Program-made: the position numbers and the translations under genes | Shown here: piece by piece, positions 1 through 11,077 of the stretch | Layout: each line of letters starts with the position of its first letter | Numbering within the stretch: position 1 is the first letter of the stretch | Notes under the pieces: generated by a model | What the model saw: the letters and a program-made list of their open reading frames with translations, nothing else | Databases searched by the model: none | What the model was told of the DNA's origin: nothing | Source of the DNA: Mycolicibacterium sp. P1-18 | Lineage (GTDB): Bacteria; Actinomycetota; Actinomycetes; Mycobacteriales; Mycobacteriaceae | Assembly: GCF_008329535.1 (NCBI RefSeq) | Contig: NZ_NPKR01000013.1 | Span: 62,001 to 126,000, forward strand | Direction of reading: 5' to 3' | Length of the DNA: 64,000 nt

Positions 1-670
1 CGCGTCGGTCGTAGGACGGGAAGTGGCCCTCGCGATCGGAGTCCAACTGGCTGGCCAGCACGACCAATGCCGCGTCGAGGGCCGCCTCGTCGAGCGACAC
101 CTGCCGGGCGTCGCCGAGCACGCTCGGCAGGAGCTCGACGGCTTCGGCGACGGACTTGGGGTCGGCCGTCGGCGAGAGTTGAACGTGCATCCACGTCTCG
201 TCCACGCCGTCCCGGGGTGCGTCGGGCGCGTTGACGGGGTGGAGGTCCAGCAGTCCCCCGGCCGGATCGCGCCGGACGCGGAACACCGGGTTCATGATCG
301 CGGTGTACGCGACGCCGAGGCGGTGCAGGAGCACCGTCACGGTGTCGGTCAGCATCGCGCTCTGGTCGGTGACGATCTGGATGGAGGGTCCGATGCCACC
401 CGGGTCCTCGGCCGCGTGCACCGCGACCTTGGTGTCGCCGGTGGCGCGCTGCTGCCCGACCGTTTGGTGGGCGGCGATCAGCGCCGGGGAGACGCTGCGC
501 CCCGACGCGTCGACGGGCATCGTCAGCGCGGCGTCGGCGGCAGGTGCGTCACCGTGAGGCCCGTGATGGGTCGCGAGGTAGGCCTTCTCGAGGTCGCCGG
601 CGACGGCGCCCTCGTCCCTCTCGATCACCGTCGTGTCGTCCCCGCGCCGTCCTCCTGGCACCGTCGTCAT
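1..670 (-). CDS. gdh: NAD-specific glutamate dehydrogenase, large type, N-terminal part (cut by window edge)
   Basis: This is the first 223 codons of a minus-strand gene that stays open to the left edge. The large (about 180 kDa) GDH class interconverts glutamate and 2-oxoglutarate with NAD and acts in the cytosol in nitrogen balance and acid or nitrosative stress tolerance. The visible part is the regulatory N-terminal region, including a stretch reading VLLHRLGVAYTAIMNPVFRV that matches the start of mycobacterial Rv2476c; the catalytic domain lies outside. The ATG at 670 has AGGAG nine bases upstream. It lies downstream of ettA in the same direction (122 bases between), the order seen in M. 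tuberculosis. Identity is confident from sequence and synteny; completeness cannot be judged. Confidence 0.85.
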   Translation of the reverse strand, partial: MTTVPGGRRGDDTTVIERDEGAVAGDLEKAYLATHHGPHGDAPAADAALTMPVDASGRSVSPALIAAHQTVGQQRATGDTKVAVHAAEDPGGIGPSIQIVTDQSAMLTDTVTVLLHRLGVAYTAIMNPVFRVRRDPAGGLLDLHPVNAPDAPRDGVDETWMHVQLSPTADPKSVAEAVELLPSVLGDARQVSLDEAALDAALVVLASQLDSDREGHFPSYDRR

Positions 671-792
671 ACCGATCGCTCCTGCCTTGCGCGCGTGCCG
701 TCCGCCGTTGGATGACGCCGCCGAAGCGGCTCAGTGGCCCGCGGATGTGACACTAGTGGCCCCCGGTGCCGCTGCGGTTGAACCCCGTGAGA

Positions 793-2466
<1,674 letters not shown>

Positions 2467-2535
2467 GCTTTGGGTAGTGCCTTTCCGGTCTGCGGGTATC
2501 GCTCGACCAACCATCCTAGGCGCGACGGCTTGCGG

Positions 2536-2997
2536 TTACGCCGTCAGTGGCAGGCCCCGCTCCTCGACCTCGCCGTCGTCGGCGTCGGACGCCTCGTCGT
2601 CGGAGTTCGCCTCGGCGCTGGGTTCGACCTCGTCCTCGGTGCGCTTGCGCTGCTCGATGCGCACCGTGGCGCGCGTGAGGTCCGGACCGACGGCGGTGGC
2701 GCGGACCTCGACCGACGACCGCCGATTGCCCTCCTTGTCGTCGTACTCGCTGGTGTAGACGGTGCCGACCACGACGACCGGGTCGCCCTTGATGAGGACG
2801 CCGCTGACGCCGTCGACCACCCGACCCCAGCAGTTGACGTTGACGAACAGCGAGTTGCCCGCCTCCCAGTTGCCCTCGGGGGTGCGACGGCGCGAGTTGC
2901 TCGCGACGCGGAACTTGTACACCTGCTGATCGCCGACGCGGCGGAGGATCGGATCGGTGACGATGGTGCCGACCATGTGGAACGGGGTCTCGAACAT
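2536..2997 (-). CDS. ssb: Single-stranded DNA-binding protein paralogue
   Basis: A 153-residue protein with one N-terminal OB-fold (residues 1-110: MFETPFHMVGTIVTDPIL, then FRVASNSRRR and NCWGR) matching the second mycobacterial SSB, Rv2478c. The C-terminal 40 residues are acidic and disordered, but the chain ends EERGLPLTA instead of the DDDIPF-type tip by which the main SSB recruits repair and replication proteins. This points to an accessory SSB (SsbB-like) role. The start at 2997 is preceded by GAAGGGAAG at good spacing; an ATG five codons upstream (3012) lacks this. It is 69 bases upstream of ettA and probably co-transcribed with it. Confidence 0.88.
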   Translation of the reverse strand: MFETPFHMVGTIVTDPILRRVGDQQVYKFRVASNSRRRTPEGNWEAGNSLFVNVNCWGRVVDGVSGVLIKGDPVVVVGTVYTSEYDDKEGNRRSSVEVRATAVGPDLTRATVRIEQRKRTEDEVEPSAEANSDDEASDADDGEVEERGLPLTA

Positions 2998-3333
2998 TGC
3001 GCTTCCCTTCATCGGTTCTCTGTTCGGCAGCGCCTGTCGTGCTGCCCGAGACCATTCACCGTCGCGCCGCCGACACCGGTCGGCCGATCACGGTCTTCGC
3101 GGCGGTGCCCTGTGGATGAAGTGGGGACTGTGGACGAACGTCGCGGCGGGCCACGAGACACGGCATCGTGACCCAGGTCGACAGGAATGCGAACGGGGGT
3201 GCGGCGTTCATCCCATGCACGGAACGTCGGCCATCGCCCGCGAAGGGTGACGCGTTCGTCGGCCGCTCGGGGTAGCTTCCAGGCCACCGATGCTGGGACC
3301 GACCGGCACTGGGGTCCGACGAGAACTCCCGCG
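2998..3333. other. Intergenic region upstream of the SSB paralogue
   Basis: This stretch of 336 bases separates the SSB paralogue from the end of the CopD-CtaG gene. Both strands show only short GC-rich open frames without a ribosome binding site or family resemblance. It must contain the ssb-ettA promoter, but I see no -10/-35 pair I would assign. No strong hairpin with a T-run was found. Confidence 0.5.
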
Positions 3334-5343
3334 CTAGCGGTCTTCCATCTTGGCCAGTTTCGCGAGCATGTTGTTGTACGCGGCGAGGTCGGCGTCGTCG
3401 TCGCGATCGGCGGCGCGGTCCAGGCGCACGGCGGTCCGCTGATCGCTGCGCCGCCACTGGACGAACAACGCGATCAGCACGAGCACCAACGGCACTTCGC
3501 CTGCCGACCAAGCGATTCCACCGCCCAGACGTTGATCGGCGAGCAGATCGGTGTGCCACGGCAGCTGAAGTGACTTGTAGAAGCTGCCGGCCAGCACGGC
3601 CTTGGTGCCCATCAGCACGACGCCGAAGAACGCGTGCAGCGGCAGCGATGCGAACACCACGGCCAGCTTGGCGATGGGCGGAATGGGCCGTGGCGTGGGG
3701 TCGACGCCGATCACCACCCAGTAGAACAGGTAGCCGGTCACCAGGAAGTGCACGTTCATGGCGACGTGCGCGGCGTGGCTGGTGACCGCCACGTCGAAGA
3801 TTCCGCCGAAGTAAAGACCGTAGAAACCCGACACGAAGATCACGGTGGCGACGATGGGGTTCGTCAACACCCGCGACACCCGGCTGTGCAACGCCGCCAG
3901 CAACCACTCCCGCGGGCCGGGCGGACCGGCGGCACCGGCCGCGGGCAACGCCCGCAACGCCAGGGTGACCGGCGCTCCGAGCACCAGCAGCACCGGCACC
4001 AGCATCGACAGCAGCATGTGAGCGGCCATGTGCATGCTGAACATTGCCGGCATGTACCGGCCGATGCCGGATGACGACGCGAACAGCAGCACCGCGCAGC
4101 CGCACAGCCAGGCGACGATCCGCCCCGTCGGCCAGGCGTCGCCGCGCTTGCGCAGCCGCCAGACCCCGGCAAGGTACAGCCCGGCGAAGGCGAGCGCCGC
4201 GGTGCCCAGGATCAAGTCGAAGCGCCAGTCGAACAAGATGCGCGCCACGGTCGGCGGTCCCGCGAGGTCGTAGCCGATCTCCACGGCGGTCACCGACGGG
4301 TTGAAGATGGCGGGCGGCGGCGGTGGGGTGCGACCGAGGGCGACGGCGATGCCGAACGTCAGGCCGAAGACCCCGGCCTCGATCAGCGACAGCCGGATCA
4401 GGGCGCCACGCGCGTCCGGGTTGGCCGTCAGCGACGCCACGCCCCGGCGGCGCTGCTGCCAGCCGAGCAGGCCGAGCACGATCAGGGCCGTGGCCTTGCC
4501 GACCAGCAGCCAGCCGTAGGTGGTGTGGAAGAGGTCGTCGAGCCGCACGCGCACCAGCGCGTTGACCACTCCGGACACGGCCATCGCCACGAAGCAGCAC
4601 AGCGCGATGACCGAGAACCGACGGGCGGCGAGGTCGGCGTGCTCACCCCCGCGAAGGGCGTGCACGAGCAGCGCCAGCAGGCCACCGGCCCACAGCGCCC
4701 CTGCCACGAGGTGAATGAACAGACTGTTGGTGCCGAGGTCGTGGGACCCGCCCGCCGACGAGTGTCCCGTCAACGCCAACGGCAGCAGCGTCACCAGGGC
4801 GCCCGCACACAGCAGCGGCGTCCACGACCAGCGCAGCACGGGAATGCTGAGCACCGTCACGATCGCGGCGAGCAACGCCGTCCATCGCCACGCCCCGGCG
4901 ACGTCGATCAGGCTGGCCACCGACCAGATCGTCGACGGGTCGAGGCGGCTGGTCAGCGGTTGGCCGGTGACGTCGGAGACGGTCAGCGGCACCAGCATCG
5001 CCGCGCACACCGTCCAGATGCCCGAGGCCACGGTCCCGGTGCGCAACGCGCGGTACCCCGAGGCGTCGAGCACCCCGTTGCGCTGCGGCGGCACCAGGAA
5101 GGCGGCGACCAGGAACGACCCCACTGCGACGACGGCGGCGATCTCACCCGCGGCTCTGACGAAGGGCAGTCCGTAGTTGGTGACGGGACCGGGATTGGGC
5201 AGACCGGTCGCGGTCAGCGCATCGGCCAGCGACAACGCGGCGATGCCGGCGGCGGTCGCACCGGCCAGCAGCGCGACGCCCAGCAGGATCGGCCACACTG
5301 CGCTGGTGGTACGAGTCTGGGCCCGCGCCTCCGTGGTGGTCAT
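3334..5343 (-). CDS. CopD-CtaG fusion, polytopic membrane protein (copper handling / cytochrome oxidase assembly)
   Basis: A 669-residue integral membrane protein with about fifteen hydrophobic segments. The N-terminal half resembles the CopD copper-transport domain (segments from residue 15 to about 330, with GHSSAGGSHDLG and the HLVAGALWAGG motif). The C-terminal half resembles the Caa3-type CtaG assembly factor (ADEP-free, with MFSMHMAAHMLLSML near residue 430 and His-rich FDVAVTSHAAHVAMNVHFLV near residue 520). The His/Met-rich membrane segments suit copper binding. The same fusion occurs in mycobacteria (Rv0102). The ATG at 5343 is the first start of a long frame. It stands alone between ssb and plsB2. 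Function in copper delivery to cytochrome oxidase is inferred from family. Confidence 0.85.
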   Translation of the reverse strand: MTTTEARAQTRTTSAVWPILLGVALLAGATAAGIAALSLADALTATGLPNPGPVTNYGLPFVRAAGEIAAVVAVGSFLVAAFLVPPQRNGVLDASGYRALRTGTVASGIWTVCAAMLVPLTVSDVTGQPLTSRLDPSTIWSVASLIDVAGAWRWTALLAAIVTVLSIPVLRWSWTPLLCAGALVTLLPLALTGHSSAGGSHDLGTNSLFIHLVAGALWAGGLLALLVHALRGGEHADLAARRFSVIALCCFVAMAVSGVVNALVRVRLDDLFHTTYGWLLVGKATALIVLGLLGWQQRRRGVASLTANPDARGALIRLSLIEAGVFGLTFGIAVALGRTPPPPPAIFNPSVTAVEIGYDLAGPPTVARILFDWRFDLILGTAALAFAGLYLAGVWRLRKRGDAWPTGRIVAWLCGCAVLLFASSSGIGRYMPAMFSMHMAAHMLLSMLVPVLLVLGAPVTLALRALPAAGAAGPPGPREWLLAALHSRVSRVLTNPIVATVIFVSGFYGLYFGGIFDVAVTSHAAHVAMNVHFLVTGYLFYWVVIGVDPTPRPIPPIAKLAVVFASLPLHAFFGVVLMGTKAVLAGSFYKSLQLPWHTDLLADQRLGGGIAWSAGEVPLVLVLIALFVQWRRSDQRTAVRLDRAADRDDDADLAAYNNMLAKLAKMEDR

Positions 5344-5387
5344 GCCAACAGCGTATGGCGCGTCGCCGACTTGCCTCCAACCCAGCG

Positions 5388-7727
5388 TCAGCCACTCTCC
5401 TTGCGCATGACCAACTCGCGGACGAAGAACTGTTCTCGGGAGAACTCCTCGACCTTCCCCATGTCGCCGAGGACGTCGCGCAGCTCACGTAGGAACGCCG
5501 CCCGACGCTCCTCGAGATCGGCCGCCGGCTTGAGCAGGTTCTGGTCGGCGATCACCTGACGTGCCGTGGCGAAGAGCAACGCCGAAACCGACTCGTTGCT
5601 GCGGACCCGGTGCTGCGCGATGTACTGACTGCCGACGCCGAGGGCGAGGGTGGTGAGGTCCTTCTCGCCGATCTCCGGTGGCGTGCCGCGCAGGACGTCG
5701 GCGACGATCTCGTAGGCCTCGATGAAGGGCCGAAGTATCGCACCGGCGACCAGCGGCCGTTTGGCCCGAAGGATCGCGTCGGTCTCCTCGCCTCCGACGG
5801 CGACGTGGCGCTCCCAGTCCTCGTGCCAGGACATCTCCTCGGCGATGTGGGCGCGGAAGGCCGCGGAGTCGGCGAAGTAGAACTCGAACTTCAGCAGGTC
5901 GCGCAACCGCATCGCCTGCGACCAGAACGCCTCGAGCCGGTCGCCCTCGGCGCGGCCCGAGAAGGCCAGCGCCAGTTCGACGATGGCCGTCTCGAGGAAC
6001 GCGTGGCTCAGCGTGTTGCGGTAGAACGCGGCCTCGTGTTCGTCGTCCGGGGCGATGCGCCAGACCGGCTCACGGCCGCCGTCGATCCGAGTCACCGGAT
6101 GCCCGCCGGACAGCGCGTCGACCGCCGCCCGAATGCCGTCGAGCGTGCGCAATCGCAACGCGCTGTTGGTCATCGGAGTCTTGCTGCGCTCGAGATAGTC
6201 CAACGAGTCGCGCAGCGTGTGGTGCAGCTGGCCGAGGGTGAGGGCCACGCCGTTGGTGGCGATCAACACCGCCGACACCAGACCGGTCGCGTTGATGGGG
6301 GTGACGCGCAGGATGCGCCACGCCACCTCGAAGGCCATCTTCTGCATCGCGAGTCTCTTGGCGGCTTCGTCCTCGGCCATCGTGCCGTGCGGCTCACCGA
6401 GGTACTCGCGCATCGACACGGCCTCGGGGAAGCGGACGTAGATCTTGCCGTAGTTGCGATCGCCCTGCGCCTTGATGAAGTTGTACAGCCACGACAGGCT
6501 CTCGGGCGTCTTCTCCCCGCCGCGGGCGTAGGCGGCGTACTCGGCGGTCTCGTGAAGTTGGTCGAAGCTAATCGACACGGGCTGCAGCAGGATGTCGTCG
6601 CTGCGGCCGGCCAGGTAGGCGTCGGCGACGTAGGCGAGCAGACCAAGCTTGGGCGGCAACATCTTGCCGGTTCGTGACCGAGTGCCCTCGATCGACCAGT
6701 TGAGGTTGAACCGCTTCTCGACGATGTAGCCGACGAACTCCTTGAGCACGTACTTGTAGGTCGGGTCGTCGAGCTTGCGCCGGATGAAGATGACCCCCGA
6801 GCGCCGCATCAGCGGGCCCATGACGCCGAAGGAGAGGTTGATGCCGGCGAAGGTGAAGACCGGCGGCAACCGGTTCTCCTGCATTGCCACCGGCACGATC
6901 GCACCGTCGAGGTAGGAGCGGTGCGAGAACAGCAGCACCGCCGGATGAGTTTCCAACGCCACGCGCATCGACTCGATTTCGGCGCGGTCGTAGTCGATGT
7001 TGGGGTCGAATCCCCGGCTGAAGATGGCCCTGCCGAGGGTGGGGATGAGGTCGACGGAGAACCGGCTCCAGCCCGTGGAGAGTTCGTCGAGCATGTCGCC
7101 CGCGGACTCCAGCGTCGCGCCGGGGATCTTGGCCAGTCCTTCGCGGAAACGCGACGACGCCAACATCTCCGGCTTGATCAGTCGAGGTGACTTGTACTCG
7201 GGGCCGAGGAGCCGCAGCTCGACGCGGTCGATCGCCAATTCCGCGCGCCGCATGACGAAGTGCGCGAAGTCGCGCGGGTTCTCGGCGACGGTGGTGTCAC
7301 TCCAGTGCTGTCGCAGCTCGGAGACCTTGGCGGGTTCGCCCGCCACGACGCGGGCCCGGGCCGAATCCTTGCGAAGGATGCCGCGCTGCAACAACTTCGG
7401 CGGGCGGTAGGTGTCCCGGCCGCTGATCAACGCGACCACCTTGGACCGCGTGGGCAGCCCACCGGGGATCCAGAACACGCGCACGGGGAACACCGAGCGG
7501 TCCTCGTCGACGTCGAGCAACTCGACGAGGCGGGCGAGCGTGGCGGGCGGCGGGTCGCCGTCGGCCGGCAGTTGGAGAACCTCGATGCGGGCGTCGGGGT
7601 GGGCGCGGCGCTGCTCGGCCAGCCAGTCGTCGAGCATCTCCACCTCGGCGGGCGAGTCGACCGCCGCGAGCACCAGGGCGTCGTCGGTGGGGGTGAAGCT
7701 GTGCAGGGCGTCCGCGCTGACCTTCAC
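5388..7727 (-). CDS. plsB2: Glycerol-3-phosphate 1-O-acyltransferase PlsB2
   Basis: Acylates glycerol-3-phosphate with acyl-CoA to lysophosphatidate, the first step of phospholipid and triacylglycerol synthesis, at the inner membrane face. The protein has 779 residues as in mycobacterial PlsB2 (Rv2482c). The acyltransferase HX4D motif is HRSYLD near residue 267, the substrate-binding IEGTRSRTGK is near residue 345, and FIRRKL lies between them. The GTG start at 7727 overlaps the TGA of plsC (GTGA), so translation is likely coupled to that of the next acyltransferase of the pathway. It is the last gene of the WS/DGAT-plsC-plsB2 operon. Confidence 0.95.
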   Translation of the reverse strand: MKVSADALHSFTPTDDALVLAAVDSPAEVEMLDDWLAEQRRAHPDARIEVLQLPADGDPPPATLARLVELLDVDEDRSVFPVRVFWIPGGLPTRSKVVALISGRDTYRPPKLLQRGILRKDSARARVVAGEPAKVSELRQHWSDTTVAENPRDFAHFVMRRAELAIDRVELRLLGPEYKSPRLIKPEMLASSRFREGLAKIPGATLESAGDMLDELSTGWSRFSVDLIPTLGRAIFSRGFDPNIDYDRAEIESMRVALETHPAVLLFSHRSYLDGAIVPVAMQENRLPPVFTFAGINLSFGVMGPLMRRSGVIFIRRKLDDPTYKYVLKEFVGYIVEKRFNLNWSIEGTRSRTGKMLPPKLGLLAYVADAYLAGRSDDILLQPVSISFDQLHETAEYAAYARGGEKTPESLSWLYNFIKAQGDRNYGKIYVRFPEAVSMREYLGEPHGTMAEDEAAKRLAMQKMAFEVAWRILRVTPINATGLVSAVLIATNGVALTLGQLHHTLRDSLDYLERSKTPMTNSALRLRTLDGIRAAVDALSGGHPVTRIDGGREPVWRIAPDDEHEAAFYRNTLSHAFLETAIVELALAFSGRAEGDRLEAFWSQAMRLRDLLKFEFYFADSAAFRAHIAEEMSWHEDWERHVAVGGEETDAILRAKRPLVAGAILRPFIEAYEIVADVLRGTPPEIGEKDLTTLALGVGSQYIAQHRVRSNESVSALLFATARQVIADQNLLKPAADLEERRAAFLRELRDVLGDMGKVEEFSREQFFVRELVMRKESG

Positions 7728-9355
7728 GGTCGGCCCTTCTTCGCCGGTGCCTTCTTGGCGGGCGCCTTCTTGGCCGGCGCCTTCTTGGCGGGGGCCTTCT
7801 TCGCGGGCGCCTTCTTGGCCGGAGCCTTCCTGGGCGGCGCCGCAGTACGTTCGTAGAGCGGCGCACTCGGCAGGACGTCCACCGGCCAGTCCTTCAGCGT
7901 GTCGAGGTAGAGCTGCCTCACCTCGGCGATGCGCTCCGACAGGTTCTCGGTGGTCCAGTCGTCGACGGAGATCGGCGGGAACACCGCGACGTCGACCTTC
8001 CCGGCGTTGAACGTGCTCGAATTCCGCTCGGCGATGACTTCGGCGTTGCGGATGACGATCGGCACCAGTGGCACGCCGGCCGCCATGGCGATGCGGAACG
8101 GTCCCTTCTTGAACTCCCCCACCTCGGTCGTGTCCAGCCGGGTGCCCTCGGGCGCGATCAGCACCGAAATGCCCTTGCGCGCAAGCTCTTCGATCTTCGC
8201 CAGACTTTCCACGGCGGCCTTCGGGTCGTCGCGGTCGATGAAGGCGGCGTCGAGCACCCGGCCGACGGTGCCCATCAGCGGATCCTTCTCGAGCTCCTTC
8301 TTGCCGACGGAGGTGAAGTTGTCGCTGATGAGCCGGCCGGCGATGAACGGGTCGGCCTGGTTGCGGTGATTGAACAGGAACACCGCGGGCCGCTTCGCCG
8401 AGAGGTTCTCCTCGCCGAGCACGTTGAGGTCGATGCCGATCGAGGTCATCAGCAGCCGGGTCCAGGCCGCGGTGAAGAAGTTGACCCCGGTGCGGCGGTT
8501 GCGGGTGAGGATGCCGAGCCCCAGCCCGCCGGCGGCCGCGGGCAGCAGCGAGGCGATTCCGGCCACGGTGCGCAATTGCGCGACCGGGCTGCTGCCGCTG
8601 CGGCTGGTGAACTTGAGGATCGGCCAGCCACGCTTGACGGCCACCGCCTGCAGCTTTCCCGCGGGATTGGTCGGTCGCGGATTGCCGACCAGGTACATCA
8701 GCGCGACGTCCTCGTCACCGTCTGCGTAGAAGTAGCTCTTGGCGAGGTCGACGCCGTTCTTGGCCGAGAATGCCTGCACCGCACGGGCCTTGCCCGGGCC
8801 CCAGATGATGGGCGTGCGCACCTCACCGGTGATGAGGCCGTCGTCGTCGGTCTCGAACTGGTTGCTCAACACGTTGTCGATGCCGAGGAATCTGGCCACC
8901 GGCTCGACCTGCACGGTCAGCGCCGACGAGCTGAGGACGACGGTGTGGCCGCGGGCCTGGTGAGCGCGCACCAGCGCGCGCATCTCGGGATAGATGCGGC
9001 CCTGAACGTGTTGGACGAACAGTCGCTCGCCGAGCTCGTCGAGGTCGCTGATGGAGTTGCCGTGCAACATCCGCGCGCCCTTGCCGATCAGGTCCTCGAA
9101 CTCCGAACGGCCCAGTTGATGGTTGAGCCCGGCCTGCACCATGCCGATGAACTCGCCGACGCTCATCTGGCCGCGCCGCAGCCGGTCCTGGGTCATCATC
9201 ACCCCGGTGAACCCGGCGACCAGTGTGCCGTCGAGGTCGAAGAAGGCACCGACCTCCGGCCCCTCCGGGCTGGCCTCGATCTCGGCCACCGAGCCGGGCA
9301 ACCGGAGGATCACGTTGTCGCCCTTGCGCTCGGGCTGTCCGTTTTGCGACGTCAT
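7724..9355 (-). CDS. plsC: Bifunctional HAD phosphatase / 1-acylglycerol-3-phosphate acyltransferase PlsC
   Basis: A 543-residue fusion matching Rv2483c. The N-terminal part (residues 35-270) is a SerB-like HAD hydrolase with the nucleophile motif FFDLDGTL near residue 40 and YADGDEDVALM near residue 220. The C-terminal part (from about 300) is a PlsC domain with HX4D as FNHRNQADP near residue 329 and APEGTR near 400. It makes phosphatidate from lysophosphatidate; the phosphatase substrate is not established here. The tail (residues 509-543) is a run of AKKAP units, highly basic, see the repeat entry. The gene overlaps both neighbours by four bases (ATGA with WS/DGAT, GTGA with plsB2). Confidence 0.93.
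   Translation of the reverse strand: MTSQNGQPERKGDNVILRLPGSVAEIEASPEGPEVGAFFDLDGTLVAGFTGVMMTQDRLRRGQMSVGEFIGMVQAGLNHQLGRSEFEDLIGKGARMLHGNSISDLDELGERLFVQHVQGRIYPEMRALVRAHQARGHTVVLSSSALTVQVEPVARFLGIDNVLSNQFETDDDGLITGEVRTPIIWGPGKARAVQAFSAKNGVDLAKSYFYADGDEDVALMYLVGNPRPTNPAGKLQAVAVKRGWPILKFTSRSGSSPVAQLRTVAGIASLLPAAAGGLGLGILTRNRRTGVNFFTAAWTRLLMTSIGIDLNVLGEENLSAKRPAVFLFNHRNQADPFIAGRLISDNFTSVGKKELEKDPLMGTVGRVLDAAFIDRDDPKAAVESLAKIEELARKGISVLIAPEGTRLDTTEVGEFKKGPFRIAMAAGVPLVPIVIRNAEVIAERNSSTFNAGKVDVAVFPPISVDDWTTENLSERIAEVRQLYLDTLKDWPVDVLPSAPLYERTAAPPRKAPAKKAPAKKAPAKKAPAKKAPAKKAPAKKGRP
7734..7832 (-). repeat. In-frame 15-base tandem repeat encoding the AKKAP tail of PlsC
   Basis: About six near-perfect 15-base units, each coding for a Lys-Lys-Ala-Pro-Ala register, close the plsC gene. 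Such Lys/Ala/Pro tails occur on mycobacterial membrane- or DNA-associated proteins and could bind acidic lipid head groups. The repetition at DNA level makes the copy number prone to slippage. Confidence 0.85.
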
Positions 9356-10851
9356 TGCTTGGTACTCCCATTGGCTGTGGCGGTAACGGACGTGACGGAC
9401 GCCGGCGGGGACGGGTCGACGGTGAAGGACGCCGGTGTCGACCGGCCCTCACCGCCGAGCGCCAAGACTTCGTCGAAGCCGGCCACGAGGCATCGGGCCC
9501 ACAGCGCCTCGTCGGCGACGGCGGCGCGGTCATAGCGGGTGGTGATGGTGCAGTAGCCCGCGCGCGACACCAGCACCACCATCATGGCCACCCCGGGCAG
9601 TGGCCCAATTCCGTAGTGCCGCAGAATCTTCGCGCCGGCGATGAAGGTGTCCCCCGGGTAGATGGGCACGTTGCTGGCCTGCACGTCGGAGTTGACCACC
9701 GAGCCGGCCACGGACTCGAGGATGGCGTCGGGCAGCAGGCTGATCAGTGGCGCCATCGCCCCGACCATGTCGATCGCCCGTTCCTCGCGCTTGCGCATCA
9801 TCTGGGCGCGCACCTTCGCGATGCGCTTCGCGGGGTCGACGACGCCGACCGGGGCCGCGAGATTGATTCCGGCGAAACGGTTTCCACCGGCGGGGTCGTC
9901 GTCGGAGCGCAGGTTGACCGGCACCGCCATGGGCAGCGAACCGATCGGGATGCCCTTGGCTTCGTGGTAGAGCCGCAGCGCGCCACACAGGCCGGCCAGG
10001 TACGCGTCGTTGATCGATCCGCCCGCCGCCTTCGACGCCTTGTGCAGATCGCTGAACTTGATGTCGATCGCCTCGGTGCGCGACGACATGCTTCGTCGGC
10101 GAAGAAGCGGCGAGGGGTCGGCCACCGGACCCATCACGCGCGCACTGGATCTGGCGTAGTTGACCACGCCGCCGACCGACGACACCGGATCCCGGACGAC
10201 CCTGCCCAACAACGACGCCGCTCCCCCGACCGCGCCGACGATGCCACCGGCGATCGACCCGGGAAGCTTCGCGATGCCTTCGCGCATGAGGTCGTTCGGC
10301 GAGAGGTCCTCGGGGATGGGCAGCGGCGCCACCTTGGCCGGAGGCGGATCGCGTTCGACGTCGTAGATGTTGGCGAACATCTCGATGGCGCCGACCCCGT
10401 CGGTGACGGCGTGGCTCAGGTGCAGCATCGTCGCGGCCGTGCCGTCGGCGAGACCCTCCACCAGCGTGGCCGTCCAGAGCGGTCGGGAGATGTCCATCGG
10501 CGACTGCAGGGCGACCTCGGCCAGATCCATCACCTCGCGCAGCGTGCCCGGAGCCGGAACGCGGACCCGCCGCACGTGATAGTCGAGGTTGAAGTCCGGG
10601 TCGACGACCCACCGCGCCGCCGCCGTCGGCAGGGTCGGCATGACGACCTTTTGACGCAGGCGCAACACCTTTCGCGACGCATTCTCGAAGCGCGCCCGGA
10701 AGCGCTCCCAGTCGGGTGCCGCGTCGAGCAGTTCCACGCCCATCAGCCCCGAACGAGTACGCGGGTTGGCCTCACCGCGGTGCAACAACTGGTCGACCGC
10801 GCTCAACTCCTCGGGGAGTCCGCCCGCGGCGTTGTCCGGCACGTCGCTCAT
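9352..10851 (-). CDS. Wax ester synthase / diacylglycerol acyltransferase (WS/DGAT family)
   Basis: A 499-residue member of the WS/DGAT family, which acylates diacylglycerol (or a fatty alcohol) from acyl-CoA to give storage lipid. The active-site motif reads SHAVTDG near residue 147; the family consensus is HHxxxDG, and the second, catalytic His is kept while the first is Ser. The NDAYLAG (N-D-x-L) and PVNLRSDDD motifs typical of the family are also present. Closest known equivalent by context is Rv2484c. The ATG at 10851 has AGGAGA ten bases upstream, which decides against an upstream in-frame ATG at 10896. It is the first gene of the operon leading into plsC and plsB2, so triacylglycerol end-step and first steps are co-expressed. 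Confidence 0.9.
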   Translation of the reverse strand: MSDVPDNAAGGLPEELSAVDQLLHRGEANPRTRSGLMGVELLDAAPDWERFRARFENASRKVLRLRQKVVMPTLPTAAARWVVDPDFNLDYHVRRVRVPAPGTLREVMDLAEVALQSPMDISRPLWTATLVEGLADGTAATMLHLSHAVTDGVGAIEMFANIYDVERDPPPAKVAPLPIPEDLSPNDLMREGIAKLPGSIAGGIVGAVGGAASLLGRVVRDPVSSVGGVVNYARSSARVMGPVADPSPLLRRRSMSSRTEAIDIKFSDLHKASKAAGGSINDAYLAGLCGALRLYHEAKGIPIGSLPMAVPVNLRSDDDPAGGNRFAGINLAAPVGVVDPAKRIAKVRAQMMRKREERAIDMVGAMAPLISLLPDAILESVAGSVVNSDVQASNVPIYPGDTFIAGAKILRHYGIGPLPGVAMMVVLVSRAGYCTITTRYDRAAVADEALWARCLVAGFDEVLALGGEGRSTPASFTVDPSPPASVTSVTATANGSTKQ

Positions 10852-10984
10852 CGTTTGTCGATCTCCTACCGTCGTCACCCCGAGTGCGGGCTCCACGCTA
10901 GTCCGCTACCCGATACCGCGGGTCGCAATACCGGTGTTGTGAGGCGGTTGCGAGGGACGGCGGGATATACACTCTTCGAGCGCT

Positions 10985-11061
10985 GCCTCCGTAGCTCAGT
11001 TGGATAGAGCAAGGGCCTTCTAATCCCTAGGTCGCAGGTTCGATTCCTGCCGGGGGCGCCA
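10985..11061 (+). tRNA. tRNA-Arg (anticodon TCT)
   Basis: A full cloverleaf folds by eye: acceptor GCCTCCG/CGGGGGC, D arm GCTC/GAGC, anticodon loop CTTCTAA with TCT at 11019-11021, T arm GCAGG TTCGATT CCTGC and an encoded CCA. The closing pair of the anticodon stem (11016 C with 11024 T) does not pair, which is unusual. It decodes AGA (and AGG by wobble), rare codons here. It marks the left edge of the accessory block. Confidence 0.93.
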
Positions 11062-11077
11062 CTTGCAAAACCGGAGC

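Noticed and set aside
3009..3287. 92-codon minus frame between ssb and the CopD-CtaG gene
   Set aside because: Arg-rich, no start signal and overlaps the ssb upstream region.
7734..7832. CRISPR-like or intergenic repeat array
   Set aside because: The 15-base units are contiguous, in frame and code for Lys-Ala-Pro; there are no spacers.
10985..11061. tRNA-Arg 3' end as an integration (att) site
   Set aside because: No integrase gene and no second copy of the tRNA 3' end was found in the following 25 kb; only a 10-base partial match near 19807.
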